A stretch of DNA of 64,000 bases from JAXLQL01 sp046331625 (GTDB lineage: Bacteria > Acidobacteriota > Terriglobia > Bryobacterales > Bryobacteraceae). Both the position numbers and the translations under genes were made by a program. The notes beneath the pieces were generated by a model. The model did not search any database. It had not been told where the DNA came from and was given only the letters and a program-made list of their open reading frames with translations. Positions 25,787 through 33,367 of this stretch are shown piece by piece; within the stretch, counting starts at the first letter, position 1; each line of letters starts with the position of its first letter. The stretch spans positions 124,001 through 188,000 of the forward strand of contig JAXLQL010000006.1 of NCBI GenBank assembly GCA_046331625.1, written 5' to 3'.

Positions 25787-26536
25787 TCACTGCGACAGCT
25801 TGAAGTTCACCTCGGCCATCAGGATCACCTCCACCGGTTGTCCGTTGAGCATGGTGGGCGCGTAGAGCCACTGCCGCACGGCGTCGATCGCCGCCTGCAC
25901 CAGCAAAGAATGTCCGCTCGCGATGCGGGCCGCGCGCACTGCGCCGTCGCGGGAGATGATCGCTTCGATCACGACGGTGCCCTGGATTCGCGCTTGCCGC
26001 GCCAGCGGAGGATACACGGGCTTCACTTCGCGCAGCAGGCGAGGCGGACGAACGTCGCCGCCCACGGTCACGGGACCGGCGGGAGCCTTCGGCGGCACGA
26101 CCGCGGGCACCGGCTTCGGTGGATCCACCGGACGAGGTGGAACCTGGGAAGAGCGCGCGGCCCAGGAGGGCACTGCCGGATCAGAGGAGCCCTCGATACG
26201 CGGATCAATGAGCACGAGCGGCTCTTGCCAGTCCACGTCCGTATGCACCGGACCCGTGTTGCGCGCGAGGAATCGCGTCACATCCAGCGGCCGCCCGGGA
26301 ACCCTCAACCTAGCCTCGGCAGGCGCAGCAACCGGCTGCGTCGGCCTCGGACGTTGCACCTCGACCACTTGCGCCGCCTCGCGCCACGACCGCAACTGAA
26401 CCTTGGGCAGAGGCTCTACCCGTAGCGCGAAATAGAGCAGACCGCCCGCAATCAGCGTGACCTGTGCCAACGCCGAGAACGATACTGTAACCGGCCGCGC
26501 CGTCTTGCCTGCCCCGACTACCGATGTTTCGAACAT
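25787..26536 (-). CDS. tonB: Energy transducer TonB
   Basis: A 249-residue TonB-type protein linking the inner-membrane proton force to outer-membrane receptors. One N-terminal transmembrane segment (about residues 20-40, SALAQVTLIAGGLLYFAL), a Pro-rich periplasmic linker (PPRPVDPPKPVPAVVPPKAP), and a C-terminal TonB domain (LLREVKPVYPPLARQARIQG, VVIEAIISRDG, AAIDAVRQWLYAPTMLNGQP, VILMAEVNFKLSQ). GGGAGG precedes the ATG. It follows frr by 49 bases at the end of the ribosomal operon. Its 3' end has been duplicated several times downstream. Confidence 0.88.
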   Translation of the reverse strand: MFETSVVGAGKTARPVTVSFSALAQVTLIAGGLLYFALRVEPLPKVQLRSWREAAQVVEVQRPRPTQPVAAPAEARLRVPGRPLDVTRFLARNTGPVHTDVDWQEPLVLIDPRIEGSSDPAVPSWAARSSQVPPRPVDPPKPVPAVVPPKAPAGPVTVGGDVRPPRLLREVKPVYPPLARQARIQGTVVIEAIISRDGAVRAARIASGHSLLVQAAIDAVRQWLYAPTMLNGQPVEVILMAEVNFKLSQ

Positions 26537-26585
26537 TTCTGCCTCCCGCCGCTATGGACACCGGCAAAGAAGCGAAAGTTCCGGC

Positions 26586-27149
26586 CTACTTGAACTCGAG
26601 CAGTTCCTTTTCCTTGGCCTTGGCGAGTGTATCGAGTTTCGCCATCTGCGCATCGGTCATCTTCTGGACTTCGTCGTGCGCCCGGCGGTCATCGTCTTCG
26701 CTGATCGTCTTGTCCTTGAGCAGCTTCTTCACCGCTTCGTTGGCGTCGCGGCGGATGTTGCGCAGGGCCACGCGGTGGTCCTCGGCCACTCCGTGCAGCC
26801 GCTTGACAATCTCCTTGCGGCGCTCTTCCGTCAACGGTGGAATCGGGATGCGAATCAGCTTGCCGTCGTTTTGCGGATTGAGCCCGAGCTCAGCCGCGCG
26901 GATCGCTTTCTCGATGGGGCCGATTTGGGACGCGTCCCATGGCTGCGCGGTGATCATCGCGGGCTCCGGAACGTGGAGCGTGGCCACCTGGTTCAGCGGC
27001 GTCGGGGTGCCGTAGTAGTCCACCCGGACGTTGTCGAGCAGACTCACCGAGGCGCGCCCGGTGCGGATGCTGGCCATGTGGTGCTGCAGGTCAGCGAGCA
27101 CCTTCTCCATTCGCGATTTTGCGTTCGCTTCGATCTCTTTGACGGTCAT
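26586..27149 (-). CDS. frr: Ribosome recycling factor
   Basis: A 187-residue protein that, with EF-G, splits post-termination ribosomes. Typical blocks: MEKVLADLQHHMASIRTGRAS, LLDNVRVDYYGTPTPLNQVA, RIPIPPLTEERRKEIVK and the C-terminal helix ending KAKEKELLEFK. The start at 27149 (MTVKEIEANAKSRM) gives normal length and follows GGAG; longer upstream reading is not supported. It is downstream of pyrH in the conserved rpsB-tsf-pyrH-frr order. Confidence 0.97.
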   Translation of the reverse strand: MTVKEIEANAKSRMEKVLADLQHHMASIRTGRASVSLLDNVRVDYYGTPTPLNQVATLHVPEPAMITAQPWDASQIGPIEKAIRAAELGLNPQNDGKLIRIPIPPLTEERRKEIVKRLHGVAEDHRVALRNIRRDANEAVKKLLKDKTISEDDDRRAHDEVQKMTDAQMAKLDTLAKAKEKELLEFK

Positions 27150-27175
27150 GTTCGGCTCCGAATGTCGGATTTGGC

Positions 27176-27886
27176 TCAATTGGCGATCAGCGTACCTACG
27201 GCCTCGCCCATCGTCATACGCATTATATTGCCGCGCACGGTGAGATTGAAAACCAGAATCGGCATCTGGTTGTCGCGGCACATGGCGACTGCAGAGGCAT
27301 CCATCACCTTGAGAGCCTTGGCGAGAACTTCCTGATAGGAGACGGTGGCGTACTGCACGGCGTCGGAGTGCTGCAGCGGATCCTTGTCGTATACGCCGTT
27401 GACGCGCGTTGCCTTGGCCACCACCTCGGCCTTGATCTCGAGGCCGCGCAGCGTGGCTGCCGTGTCGGTGGAGAAATACGGGTTCGAGGTGCCGGCGGCG
27501 AAAATGACGATGCGGCCTTTCTCGAGATGGCGGATGGCGCGGCGCCGGATGTAAGGCTCGGCCACCTGGTGCATCTCGATGGCGGTCATCACCCGCGTGG
27601 GAATACCTTCCTTTTCGAGCGCGTCTTGCAGGGCGATGGCATTGATCACCGTAGCGAGCATCCCCATGTGATCGGCCGCGACGCGATCCATGTGACGGGC
27701 CGCCGAAGCCACGCCGCGGAAGAAGTTCCCTCCCCCGACAACGAGGCCGATCTGGACGCCCGTTTGCGCTACTTCGGCCACTTCTTCGGCGAGCGCCTTG
27801 ACGCGCGCCGGATCAATGCCGAAACTGTTCTGCCCGGCGAGCACTTCGCCGGAGAGCTTGAGCAAAATCCGCTTGTATCTCGCCAT
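27176..27886 (-). CDS. pyrH: UMP kinase
   Basis: A 236-residue hexameric amino-acid-kinase-fold enzyme making UDP from UMP. Seen are YKRILLKLSGEVLAG, GLVVGGGNFFRG, DHMGMLATVINAIALQDALE and FAAGTSNPYFSTDTAATLRG, all family signatures. It follows tsf by 19 bases and precedes frr by 26 bases. Confidence 0.97.
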   Translation of the reverse strand: MARYKRILLKLSGEVLAGQNSFGIDPARVKALAEEVAEVAQTGVQIGLVVGGGNFFRGVASAARHMDRVAADHMGMLATVINAIALQDALEKEGIPTRVMTAIEMHQVAEPYIRRRAIRHLEKGRIVIFAAGTSNPYFSTDTAATLRGLEIKAEVVAKATRVNGVYDKDPLQHSDAVQYATVSYQEVLAKALKVMDASAVAMCRDNQMPILVFNLTVRGNIMRMTMGEAVGTLIAN

Positions 27887-27905
27887 GGCGCCGGAGATGC
27901 GATCG

Positions 27906-28535
27906 TTAACCGGCGGCTTCTTCGGCAGCTGCAGCCGCCGTTTCGCCCACCTTGAAGCGCGCGAAACGAGCGATCGAGATGTTCTCCTGCATCTTCGAAA
28001 TCATGCCTTTGATGAGTTGCTCGACGCTGGTGGTGTTCTCTTTGATAAACGGCTGATCGAGCAGGCAGACTTCCTCGTAGAACTTGGCCACGCGACCGTC
28101 GACGATCTTTTCGATCACCTTTTCGGGCTTGCCTTCGTTCTTGGCGCGGTCGGCGGCGATCTCGCGCTCTTTGGCGAGCACATCGGCAGGCACGTCATCG
28201 CGCCGCAGGTACTTCGGATCGGCCGCGGCCACCTGCATGGCAAGGTCTTTGGCAAGCGCGAGGAAATCCTCGGTGCGGGCCACGAAGTCAGTCTCGCAGT
28301 TGAGCTCGAGCATCACGCCGATCTGGTTTCCGGCGTGGATGTACGACTGGATGACTCCGGCTCGCGCCGCGCGCGACTGCCGCTTGGCCGCCGCCGCGAT
28401 ACCCTTCTTGCGCAGAATCACTTCCGCTTCGGCGAGGTCGCCCTTCGCATCGTCGAGGGCCTTCTTGCAATCCATCATGCCCGCGCCGGTCTTCTCCCGG
28501 AGCTGCTTCACCAATGCCGCGCTGACTTCCGCCAT
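27906..28535 (-). CDS. tsf: Elongation factor Ts
   Basis: A 209-residue nucleotide-exchange factor for EF-Tu. The N-terminal UBA-like domain has LVKQLREKTGAGMMDCKKAL; the core has VMLELNCETDFVARTEDF and CLLDQPFIKE. It is the short form lacking one core subdomain (long forms are about 280-290 residues). A good GGAAGG precedes the ATG, and an Ala-rich C-terminal tail (ETAAAAAEEAAG) is unusual. It follows rpsB after a 98-base gap. Confidence 0.96.
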   Translation of the reverse strand: MAEVSAALVKQLREKTGAGMMDCKKALDDAKGDLAEAEVILRKKGIAAAAKRQSRAARAGVIQSYIHAGNQIGVMLELNCETDFVARTEDFLALAKDLAMQVAAADPKYLRRDDVPADVLAKEREIAADRAKNEGKPEKVIEKIVDGRVAKFYEEVCLLDQPFIKENTTSVEQLIKGMISKMQENISIARFARFKVGETAAAAAEEAAG

Positions 28536-28633
28536 GCTACCTTCCTGCCTTTCCTGCTACACTTCTCGCCCGACACCCGGACCGGACCGGGCCGAAACCA
28601 AATCGTCAACAAAACTTCGAGAGGGGGGAAGCT

Positions 28634-29503
28634 CTAATCCTGGAGAGCTTCGAGTTGCGCCTTCTTCGGGATGAGGTTCGGGAGCTCTTCTTCGATCAGG
28701 CTCTCGCTCATCAGCTTTTCGGCGTACTGCGGCTCGAAGTATTGGCTGTACTCGGAGGATTCCTCGAGTCCGCCTTCTTCGGTCACGATCCGCTCGGCCG
28801 TGAAGTCGTGTTCGCTTGCCAGAGCGCGGCCTTCCACCACCGCTTCGGCGACCTTGTTGGTGAACAACCGGATGGCGCGGAGCGCGTCGTCGTTACCCGG
28901 GATCACGTAGTCGACCATGTCCGGATCGCAGTTGGTGTCGACGACGGCGACGACCGGAATGCCGAGCTTGCGCGCTTCGGAAACGGCGATCGCCTCTTTG
29001 CTCGAGTCAATGACGAAGAGCAGATCCGGGAGCGAGGACATGTCTTTGATACCGGAAAGGTTCTGCGACATGTGTTTGCGCTCGCGCTCGAGCCGGCCCA
29101 CTTCCTTCTTCGCGCGGCCACCCCAACCGCCTTCGGTAGTGGCCATCATTTCGAGTTCCTTGAACCGCTTGATGGACCGCTGCACGGTGGAAAAGTTGGT
29201 GAGAAGCCCGCCCAGCCATCGCTGGTTGACGTAGAACATCCCGCAGCGCAAGGCTTCTTCCGACACCGCTTCCTGCGCCTGGCGCTTGGTGCCCACGAAG
29301 AGGATCGTCTTGCCTTGCGAGGCCTGTTCGGCCACGAACCGCATGGCGTCTTTGAACAGCTTGAGCGTCTTCTGCAGGTCTATGATGTAGATCCCGTTAC
29401 GTTCGCCAAAGATGTAAGTCTTCATCTTTGGATTCCAGCGCTTGGTCTGGTGCCCGAAGTGAACGCCGGCTTCGAGCAATTCCTTCATTGAAATCGACGG
29501 CAA
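28634..29503 (-). CDS. rpsB: 30S ribosomal protein S2
   Basis: A 289-residue S2 with the standard blocks MKELLEAGVHFGHQTKRWNP, YIIDLQKTLKLF, ILFVGTKRQAQEAV, NQRWLGGLLTNF and VVDTNCDPDMVDYVIPGNDD. The start codon appears to be TTG at 29501-29503, supported by GGGAGG four bases upstream; the in-frame ATG 15 bases on is too far from it. It has an acidic C-terminal extension (EESSEYSQYFEPQYAEKL) of about 40 residues, a lineage-type tail. Upstream gap to rpsI is 113 bases. Confidence 0.96.
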   Translation of the reverse strand: MPSISMKELLEAGVHFGHQTKRWNPKMKTYIFGERNGIYIIDLQKTLKLFKDAMRFVAEQASQGKTILFVGTKRQAQEAVSEEALRCGMFYVNQRWLGGLLTNFSTVQRSIKRFKELEMMATTEGGWGGRAKKEVGRLERERKHMSQNLSGIKDMSSLPDLLFVIDSSKEAIAVSEARKLGIPVVAVVDTNCDPDMVDYVIPGNDDALRAIRLFTNKVAEAVVEGRALASEHDFTAERIVTEEGGLEESSEYSQYFEPQYAEKLMSESLIEEELPNLIPKKAQLEALQD

Positions 29504-29616
29504 AATACCTCCCTGAGGCGGCTCCCCGTAAAGAGCCTGTTCGAGAAAACCACGGATTGCGCGGAGGCCCGCTGTTCAAGCGGAATTTGCAGGCCGCCGC
29601 AGGATTTGAGAAAACG

Positions 29617-30012
<396 letters not shown>

Positions 30013-30032
30013 TCGAAGTGTTTCTCCTGATC

Positions 30033-30461
30033 CTAGTTGGCCAAGGTCACCGGCTGTTGCGCCGCGTGAGGATGCTTGGCTCCGGCATATACCTTCAGTT
30101 TGCGGTACATCTGCTTGCCGAGCTTGGTCTTCGGCAACATGCCCGCGATAGCAAGTTCCACCATCCGCTGCGGACGCTTCGACCGCAACTGGAACGCGGC
30201 CGCCTGCTTCAATCCGCCCGGATAACCGGAGTGATGGCGATAGATCTTGTCGGTCTCTTTCGAACCGGTCAACTTCACCTTGTCGGCGTTGATCACGATC
30301 ACGTGATCGCCGGTGTCGAGAAAGGGCGTGAACGTGGGCTTGTGCTTGCCCATCAACAACCTGGCGGCCCGCGCCGCTACACGGCCAAGGACTGCGCCCT
30401 CGGCATCGATGAGGTGCCAGGAACGCACGATGGTCTGGGCCGATGGAAAAAGGGTTTTCAT
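30033..30461 (-). CDS. rplM: 50S ribosomal protein L13
   Basis: A 142-residue L13 with RSWHLIDAEGAVLGRVAARA, FLDTGDHVIVINADKVKLTG, IYRHHSGYPGGLK and GMLPKTKLGKQMYRKLKVYAG. It is the first gene of the rplM-rpsI-rpsB-tsf-pyrH-frr-tonB run on the minus strand. The 377-base gap upstream is shared with the divergent PEP-CTERM gene, and no clear promoter for rplM could be picked out in it. Confidence 0.97.
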   Translation of the reverse strand: MKTLFPSAQTIVRSWHLIDAEGAVLGRVAARAARLLMGKHKPTFTPFLDTGDHVIVINADKVKLTGSKETDKIYRHHSGYPGGLKQAAAFQLRSKRPQRMVELAIAGMLPKTKLGKQMYRKLKVYAGAKHPHAAQQPVTLAN

Positions 30462-30711
30462 AAGACGGAAGTCTCCCGGGAGAGAACTACAACTATTTAA
30501 GGTAGCCGATCGGGCCCGGAACTGTCAAATCCACGGCCGGGGTGTGCGTGCGCGAATGCGGGTTCTTGCCCCCGATTGCGGGTACGGCGGGGCGCTCCGG
30601 AACTCTACCTTCCGGACTATTCCTTCACCGTCAGGGCAGCCACAGAACCGCATTTTGCAACTGGGATTCCATTGGCCCACCACGCTCCAAGCCTCATAAC
30701 ACATGTAGCAG

Positions 30712-30810
30712 GCGCCACTGAGCGGGCGCCGCAAAAAAAAAGGACGCGGCCCCGAAACCGGGGGGTGGATCTGGAGGAGTTCCACCGCCCCCGGCCCGAG
30801 GGCCGCGGTC
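30712..30810 (+). other. Run of four hairpins upstream of the PEP-CTERM gene
   Basis: Consecutive predicted stems: GGCGCC-loop-GGCGCC (30713-30730 region), followed by a nine-A run; CCCCG-AAAC-CGGGG; GGTGGA...TCCACC around a GGAGGAG; and CGGCCC-GA-GGGCCG. Together they form a structured stretch ending about 28 bases before the start codon. It could be a 5' leader, or a terminator/REP cluster. It does not match any riboswitch I can recall. The remaining gap from 30462 to 30711 shows no gene. Confidence 0.45.
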
Positions 30811-30838
30811 CGAGTGAATGACCGGAGAACCAGAACAA

Positions 30839-31621
30839 ATGATCAACAAAATGTTTCGCACACTGACTGTCTCTTCCCTGCTTGCGCTGTCCCTCGCTTC
30901 TTCGGCCAGCGCCGGCGTGATCCTCTTCCCGATGAATTCCGGAGGCTTCTCGATTGCGGCGGGGTCCACTTCGTCCTTCGACTTCGACAGCGTCGCCGCC
31001 GGTACCGACATCTCGGGCCAAACGATGTCGGGCATTCAGTTCCAGGCCGACGGCGCGCCGCTGATGGTGGTGCGCGGAGCCGACACGTTCACCTCGGGCG
31101 GATTCCTGGGCGTGATCGACGCGAGCACGAACAAGCTTCTGCCGACTACGGGAGAGAACATTCTCTCGCCGGGCGGCACGGATCTCGCGCCTGGACCCAA
31201 CCCGTCTGTCGAGAACGACTCGGTCACGTTCCGTTTCACCATTCCGCTAACCGCCTTCGGTCTCGACCTGATCTGGCAATCGGCCGATGGCGCCTCGTTC
31301 ACCGAGGTACGGATCTATGACGAGTTCAATACTCTGCTCTACAGCGGACTGGTTCCGAGCACCAATATCGGCGGCATCGGTGGCGGCGCTCCTGGCGGAG
31401 CCGACTTCTTCGGCGTGGTGGCGACGGGTGGCACGCGGCTCGGCGCGGTGCAGTTCGTGGACCTCGACGATGACTTCCGCTTCCCCGATTCGAACAAGGG
31501 GTACGACAGCATCGTGTATGCGCAAACGAGCGATGTTCCCGAACCGGCATCGATGGCTCTGATGGGCGCCGGGCTGGTGGTTCTAGGCGTCGCCAAGCGG
31601 CGCCGGACGGTCCGGCAGTAA
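30839..31621 (+). CDS. PEP-CTERM sorting-domain protein
   Basis: A 260-residue secreted protein. Signal peptide about residues 1-27 (LTVSSLLALSLASSASAG); a beta-rich Gly/Thr/Asp-rich body with no catalytic motif; and a C-terminal PEP-CTERM tail: VPEPASMALMGAGLVVLG hydrophobic helix then KRRRTVRQ. The tail directs handling by an exosortase, with surface or extracellular-matrix delivery. No exosortase gene is in the window. The start at 30839 is preferred because GGAG lies upstream; an in-frame ATG four codons later is possible. A strong hairpin follows the stop. Confidence 0.88.
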   Translation: MINKMFRTLTVSSLLALSLASSASAGVILFPMNSGGFSIAAGSTSSFDFDSVAAGTDISGQTMSGIQFQADGAPLMVVRGADTFTSGGFLGVIDASTNKLLPTTGENILSPGGTDLAPGPNPSVENDSVTFRFTIPLTAFGLDLIWQSADGASFTEVRIYDEFNTLLYSGLVPSTNIGGIGGGAPGGADFFGVVATGGTRLGAVQFVDLDDDFRFPDSNKGYDSIVYAQTSDVPEPASMALMGAGLVVLGVAKRRRTVRQ

Positions 31622-31636
31622 CCAGTGTCCTGAAAA

Positions 31637-31680
31637 GCACGGCCCGCCGGCGGAGCAGTTCGCCGCGCGGGCCTTCGTGC
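31637..31680 (+). terminator. Hairpin after the PEP-CTERM gene
   Basis: GCAC-GGCCCGC...GCGGGCC-tt-GTGC forms a long GC-rich stem 16 bases after the stop and 24 bases before tRNA-Val. There is no T run, so it is a weak or factor-assisted terminator, or an insulating hairpin. Confidence 0.5.
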
Positions 31681-31704
31681 TAAAATGAAGGATTCCGCGC
31701 ACGC

Positions 31705-31781
31705 GGGTCCGTAGCTCAGTTGGTTAGAGCGCTACCTTGACACGGTAGAGGTCACAAGTTCGAGTCTTGTCGGACCCACCA
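31705..31781 (+). tRNA. tRNA-Val (anticodon GAC)
   Basis: Cloverleaf: acceptor GGGTCCG with CGGACCC, D arm GCTC...GAGC, anticodon stem CTACC/GGTAG with loop TTGACAC (anticodon GAC, Val), T arm ACAAG-TTCGAGT-CTTGT, discriminator A and encoded CCA. TAAAAT at 31681 could be its -10 box, though the -35 is poor. Confidence 0.96.
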
Positions 31782-31803
31782 TCCCGCGTTGGTTCTTCCA
31801 CGG

Positions 31804-31946
31804 TTTCGGTTTCCCCCCCTGAATGGTCGCTTGAACCGACTTGCAAGCGACCGTACCGAAAGGGGCGCAGTAGCGCCTCGCCCATGCAGTCGAGCGCGGC
31901 ACGTGCGACGACAGCGGGACTGAAGTCCCGCGCAGACTGAGTCTGC
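31804..31946. repeat. Cluster of REP-like palindromes
   Basis: Three palindromes lie between tRNA-Val and the convergent DUF1501 gene. GGTCGCTTG...CAAGCGACC (31825-31852) is a perfect 9-bp stem, extended by TTTCGGT (31804-31810) and ACCGAAA (31855-31861). GCGGGACTGAAGTCCCGC (31914-31931) and GCAGACTGAGTCTGC (31932-31946) are two near-perfect hairpins side by side. No gene is present. Confidence 0.6.
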
Positions 31947-31968
31947 TCCACATCCGAAGCAGCGACTA

Positions 31969-33351
31969 TTAGCTCCAGAGTTCGTTCAGCGGACCGTACA
32001 AATCCTGCGACGCCGAAAACGGCACGTACTCGAACCCGCGGCCCAGCGGATCATCCCGGCGCACCGTCATCCAATCAATGCCCAACGCGGAGTAGATGGT
32101 CGCTTCGATGTCTTCGGCGCGCACATCGCGATCGCGACTCCAACCGGGGCTATCCGTTCTCGACCCGGCGCCGTCGGTTACGCCGATCGCCTTGGGTCCG
32201 CGGATGCCGCCTCCGGCGAACATCACCGCTTGCTGCAAGAAGTGGTCGCGGCCGGCCTGCGAATTGAGGGGACCGATGGTGCGTCCGAATTCGCCCATGC
32301 AGAAGACCAGCGTCTCGTCGAGCAGCCCGTCTTGCTTCAGGTCCGCGATCAGGTTGCCCAGCCCGCTGTCGAACTGCCGTCCGAGCGAATTCGCGTTGGC
32401 CGGATTCAACGCACCCGTGTAGATGCCGGTGTGGTTGTCGAAGCTGCCAACGCCGATCTGAATGAACCGCACGCCGAACTTCGCCCGCAGCAAGTTGCGA
32501 GCAGTCACGCACGCGTTACCGAAGGCCGAGTTGCCATAGCGAAGCCGCTCGTCGTTGGTGAAGCGAAACGCCTCCTCCACCCGCGAGTTGTACATCAGGT
32601 TACGCGCAGCAAGATTGAACTGCTGCATCTCGCGCGTGCCCGCTCCGAGTTCGTTGTGGGTCCGCTCTTCGGCTTCGAGCTTCAGCAGCAAGTCATAGCG
32701 GCGGTCGAATACCGCCGTGCCATCGCGGTGAGTGGTGTTGCCCAAGCCACCGCCGTTGGGATTGGCGAAGAACGGCGCATGCTGCGGGGCGAGATATCCG
32801 TTGGAGGGAATGTCGCCGGTGTTGAGCGCCATGAAAGCGGGCAGCGTCTGCTGCGCGAAATCATTCGAGCTCAACTCGAGCGAAACGATCGAGCCGATAT
32901 GCGGGGCGATGCGCGACGTGCTCGCCGTGGGGTTGCGCCCGATCTGTACCCAATCGCGCGCCAACTGATGGACGGCCGCCCACGACTTCACCGACCGCAC
33001 GACTGCAATCGAATCCATCATCTCGGCGAGTTTGGGAAATAGCCCACGCGGCCATCGAATGTCGCCGTAGGAGGTGGGTTGGAACGAGGCCGGCAGCCAG
33101 GAACCTTCCTTCAGATCGAACGTGTCGACGTGGCTGGCTCCGCCGTTCATCTGGATGAAGATGATGTTCCGCACTCTGGCGGTTGGTGCGGCGGCGCCGG
33201 CGATCTTCTCGTGTGGCCGCAGCGGAAGTAGGAAATATCCGCCCACGGCGGCCGCCACGTGGCGGAACATCACGCGCCGCGAGAGATGAGGCTTGCGCCA
33301 GAACAGCGTTCCCGGAATCTTGGTCCAATCGAATCCGAATCGGTCTTTCAT
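31969..33351 (-). CDS. DUF1501 family protein (second copy)
   Basis: A 460-residue DUF1501 protein paralogous to the gene at 13277 but clearly diverged. The N-terminus has a leader with LSRRVMFRHVAAAVGGYFLLP, then RNIIFIQMNGGASHVDTFDL, ARNLLRAKFGVRFIQIGVGS with FDNHTGIY, and VFCMGEFGRTIGPLNSQAGRDH. It starts 16 bases after the upstream DUF1549/DUF1553 gene, the same arrangement and spacing as the first pair. Function unproven; secreted, possibly polysaccharide-related. Confidence 0.86.
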   Translation of the reverse strand: MKDRFGFDWTKIPGTLFWRKPHLSRRVMFRHVAAAVGGYFLLPLRPHEKIAGAAAPTARVRNIIFIQMNGGASHVDTFDLKEGSWLPASFQPTSYGDIRWPRGLFPKLAEMMDSIAVVRSVKSWAAVHQLARDWVQIGRNPTASTSRIAPHIGSIVSLELSSNDFAQQTLPAFMALNTGDIPSNGYLAPQHAPFFANPNGGGLGNTTHRDGTAVFDRRYDLLLKLEAEERTHNELGAGTREMQQFNLAARNLMYNSRVEEAFRFTNDERLRYGNSAFGNACVTARNLLRAKFGVRFIQIGVGSFDNHTGIYTGALNPANANSLGRQFDSGLGNLIADLKQDGLLDETLVFCMGEFGRTIGPLNSQAGRDHFLQQAVMFAGGGIRGPKAIGVTDGAGSRTDSPGWSRDRDVRAEDIEATIYSALGIDWMTVRRDDPLGRGFEYVPFSASQDLYGPLNELWS

Positions 33352-33367
33352 TTCCGTGCCTCCTCTC

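Noticed and set aside
30712..30810. Cyclic-di-GMP (GEMM) riboswitch upstream of the PEP-CTERM gene
   Set aside because: The GNRA loop and the conserved core of GEMM are not present in the right order; only a general hairpin-rich leader can be claimed.
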